From Bradyrhizobiaceae bacterium (lineage in GTDB: Bacteria > Pseudomonadota > Alphaproteobacteria > Rhizobiales > Xanthobacteraceae): 64,000 nt of DNA. Numbering within the stretch: the stretch's first letter is position 1; each line of letters starts with the position of its first letter. Under the pieces are notes generated by a model. That model saw only the letters and a program-made list of their open reading frames with translations. It ran no database searches and had not been told where the DNA came from. Made by a program: the position numbers and the translations under genes. The stretch lies in contig JADYXZ010000019.1 in assembly GCA_020853885.1 (NCBI GenBank), forward strand, positions 558,001-622,000, in the 5' to 3' direction. Shown here piece after piece: positions 63,351 to 64,000 of the stretch.

Positions 63351-64000
63351 TCACTCCGCCGCCACCGCGCCCTTCTTCCGCGCCCTTGACCCACGCTCCA
63401 AGACCGGCCGCAAGAACTCACCCGTATAACTCCGTTTCACCCGCACGATATCCTCCGGCGTGCCGGCGGCCACGATCTCGCCGCCGCCGTCGCCGCCCTC
63501 GGGGCCGAGGTCGATGATCCAGTCCGCGGTCTTGATGACCTCGAGATTGTGCTCGATGACCACGACCGTGTTGCCGTTCGCCACCAGCTCGTGCAGCACC
63601 TCGAGCAGCTTCGCCACGTCGTGGAAGTGCAGGCCCGTAGTCGGCTCGTCGAGGATGTAGAGCGTGCGGCCCGTGGCGCGCTTGGCCAGCTCCTTGGCAA
63701 GCTTCACGCGCTGCGCCTCGCCGCCCGAGAGCGTCGTCGCCTGCTGGCCGATGTGGATGTAGTCGAGCCCGACGCGGTGCAGCGTCTCCAGCGGCTTGCG
63801 GATCGTCGGCACCGCGGCGAACAGCGCAGCCCCTTCCTCCACCGTCATGTCGAGCACGTCGGCGATCGACTTGCCCTTGAACTGCACGTCGAGCGTCTCG
63901 CGGTTGTAGCGCTTGCCCTTGCAGACGTCGCAGGTGACATAGACGTCGGGCAGAAAGTGCATCTCGATCTTGATGACGCCGTCGCCCTGGCACGCCTCGC
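63351..64000 (-). CDS. uvrA: UvrABC excinuclease subunit A, C-terminal part (5' end beyond the window)
   Basis: The last 216 codons of UvrA. The second zinc finger is present as [20 protein letters not shown] (its first Cys pair is at or beyond the edge). The ABC signature is [20 protein letters not shown], Walker B is [15 protein letters not shown], and the H-loop is [20 protein letters not shown]. It recognises DNA damage in nucleotide excision repair. The frame continues to the window edge without a start. Confidence 0.96.
   Translation of the reverse strand, partial: EACQGDGVIKIEMHFLPDVYVTCDVCKGKRYNRETLDVQFKGKSIADVLDMTVEEGAALFAAVPTIRKPLETLHRVGLDYIHIGQQATTLSGGEAQRVKLAKELAKRATGRTLYILDEPTTGLHFHDVAKLLEVLHELVANGNTVVVIEHNLEVIKTADWIIDLGPEGGDGGGEIVAAGTPEDIVRVKRSYTGEFLRPVLERGSRARKKGAVAAE

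Overview
The window is high-GC, gene-dense DNA from an alphaproteobacterium. Its gene content suggests Hyphomicrobiales (Bradyrhizobium/Rhodopseudomonas/Xanthobacteraceae-like). The supporting signs are an aapJQMP general amino-acid transporter, an ExoR-like Sel1 protein, a PopZ-like DUF2497 protein beside tolC and valS, a HutX haem carrier, a DUF3551 protein, and the alphaproteobacterial block dgt-argS-SPOR-nagZ-scpAB-tatABC-serS-surE-pcm-LytM followed by yajC-secDF. The assignment rests on recognised protein families and synteny; no search was run.

Layout. 0-9 kb is rich in sulfur and amino-acid functions: a partial metC, aapJQMP, a persulfide-dioxygenase-like/rhodanese fusion, 3-mercaptopyruvate sulfurtransferase, hutX and cysK. 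9-13 kb is a tight operon of an MTHFR-like protein, an alpha/beta hydrolase, a luciferase-like flavin oxidoreductase and a beta-hydroxyacid dehydrogenase-like protein, probably an uncharacterised catabolic unit. 13-15 kb holds small orphan genes, a YciF-type ferritin-like protein, tRNA-Asn(GTT) and tRNA-Cys(GCA). 15-25 kb is a Pcm-like protein, tolC, popZ, two tandem MFS transporters on the opposite strand, valS and a third MFS gene. 25-30 kb has a DNA glycosylase, an NAD-binding oxidoreductase, ilvD, an exoR-like gene, xthA and erpA.

30.5-53 kb is the cell-cycle, envelope, secretion and translation block: dgt, argS, a SPOR protein, nagZ, scpA, scpB, an orphan ABC ATPase, tatA, tatB, tatC, serS, surE, pcm, a LysM/LytM lipoprotein, a small lipoprotein, a DUF815 ATPase, yajC, secD, secF, an Mth938-like protein, an NDUFAF6-like protein, a kinase-like fusion and trmFO. 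53-61 kb contains mostly small accessory and housekeeping genes, including two very short genes with strong Shine-Dalgarno sites. 61.4-63.35 kb is accessory: a palindromic repeat, a dense hairpin tract, a ParE/HigB-like toxin-antitoxin pair and a lower-GC HEPN-like gene directly behind uvrA, whose 3' part closes the window.

The most unusual features are four. (1) serS carries an in-frame insertion of about 59 codons with markedly low GC and foreign codon use, just before the serine-binding TAE motif. (2) The 61.67-62.05 kb tract is a chain of nested perfect hairpins that looks like structured RNA or a mobile repeat. (3) A second copy of the antitoxin lies at 59 kb, with its toxin reduced to a joined 5' and 3' remnant. 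(4) A HEPN-motif gene follows uvrA by 9 bases. A short, very AT-rich patch also sits near the 3' end of argS.
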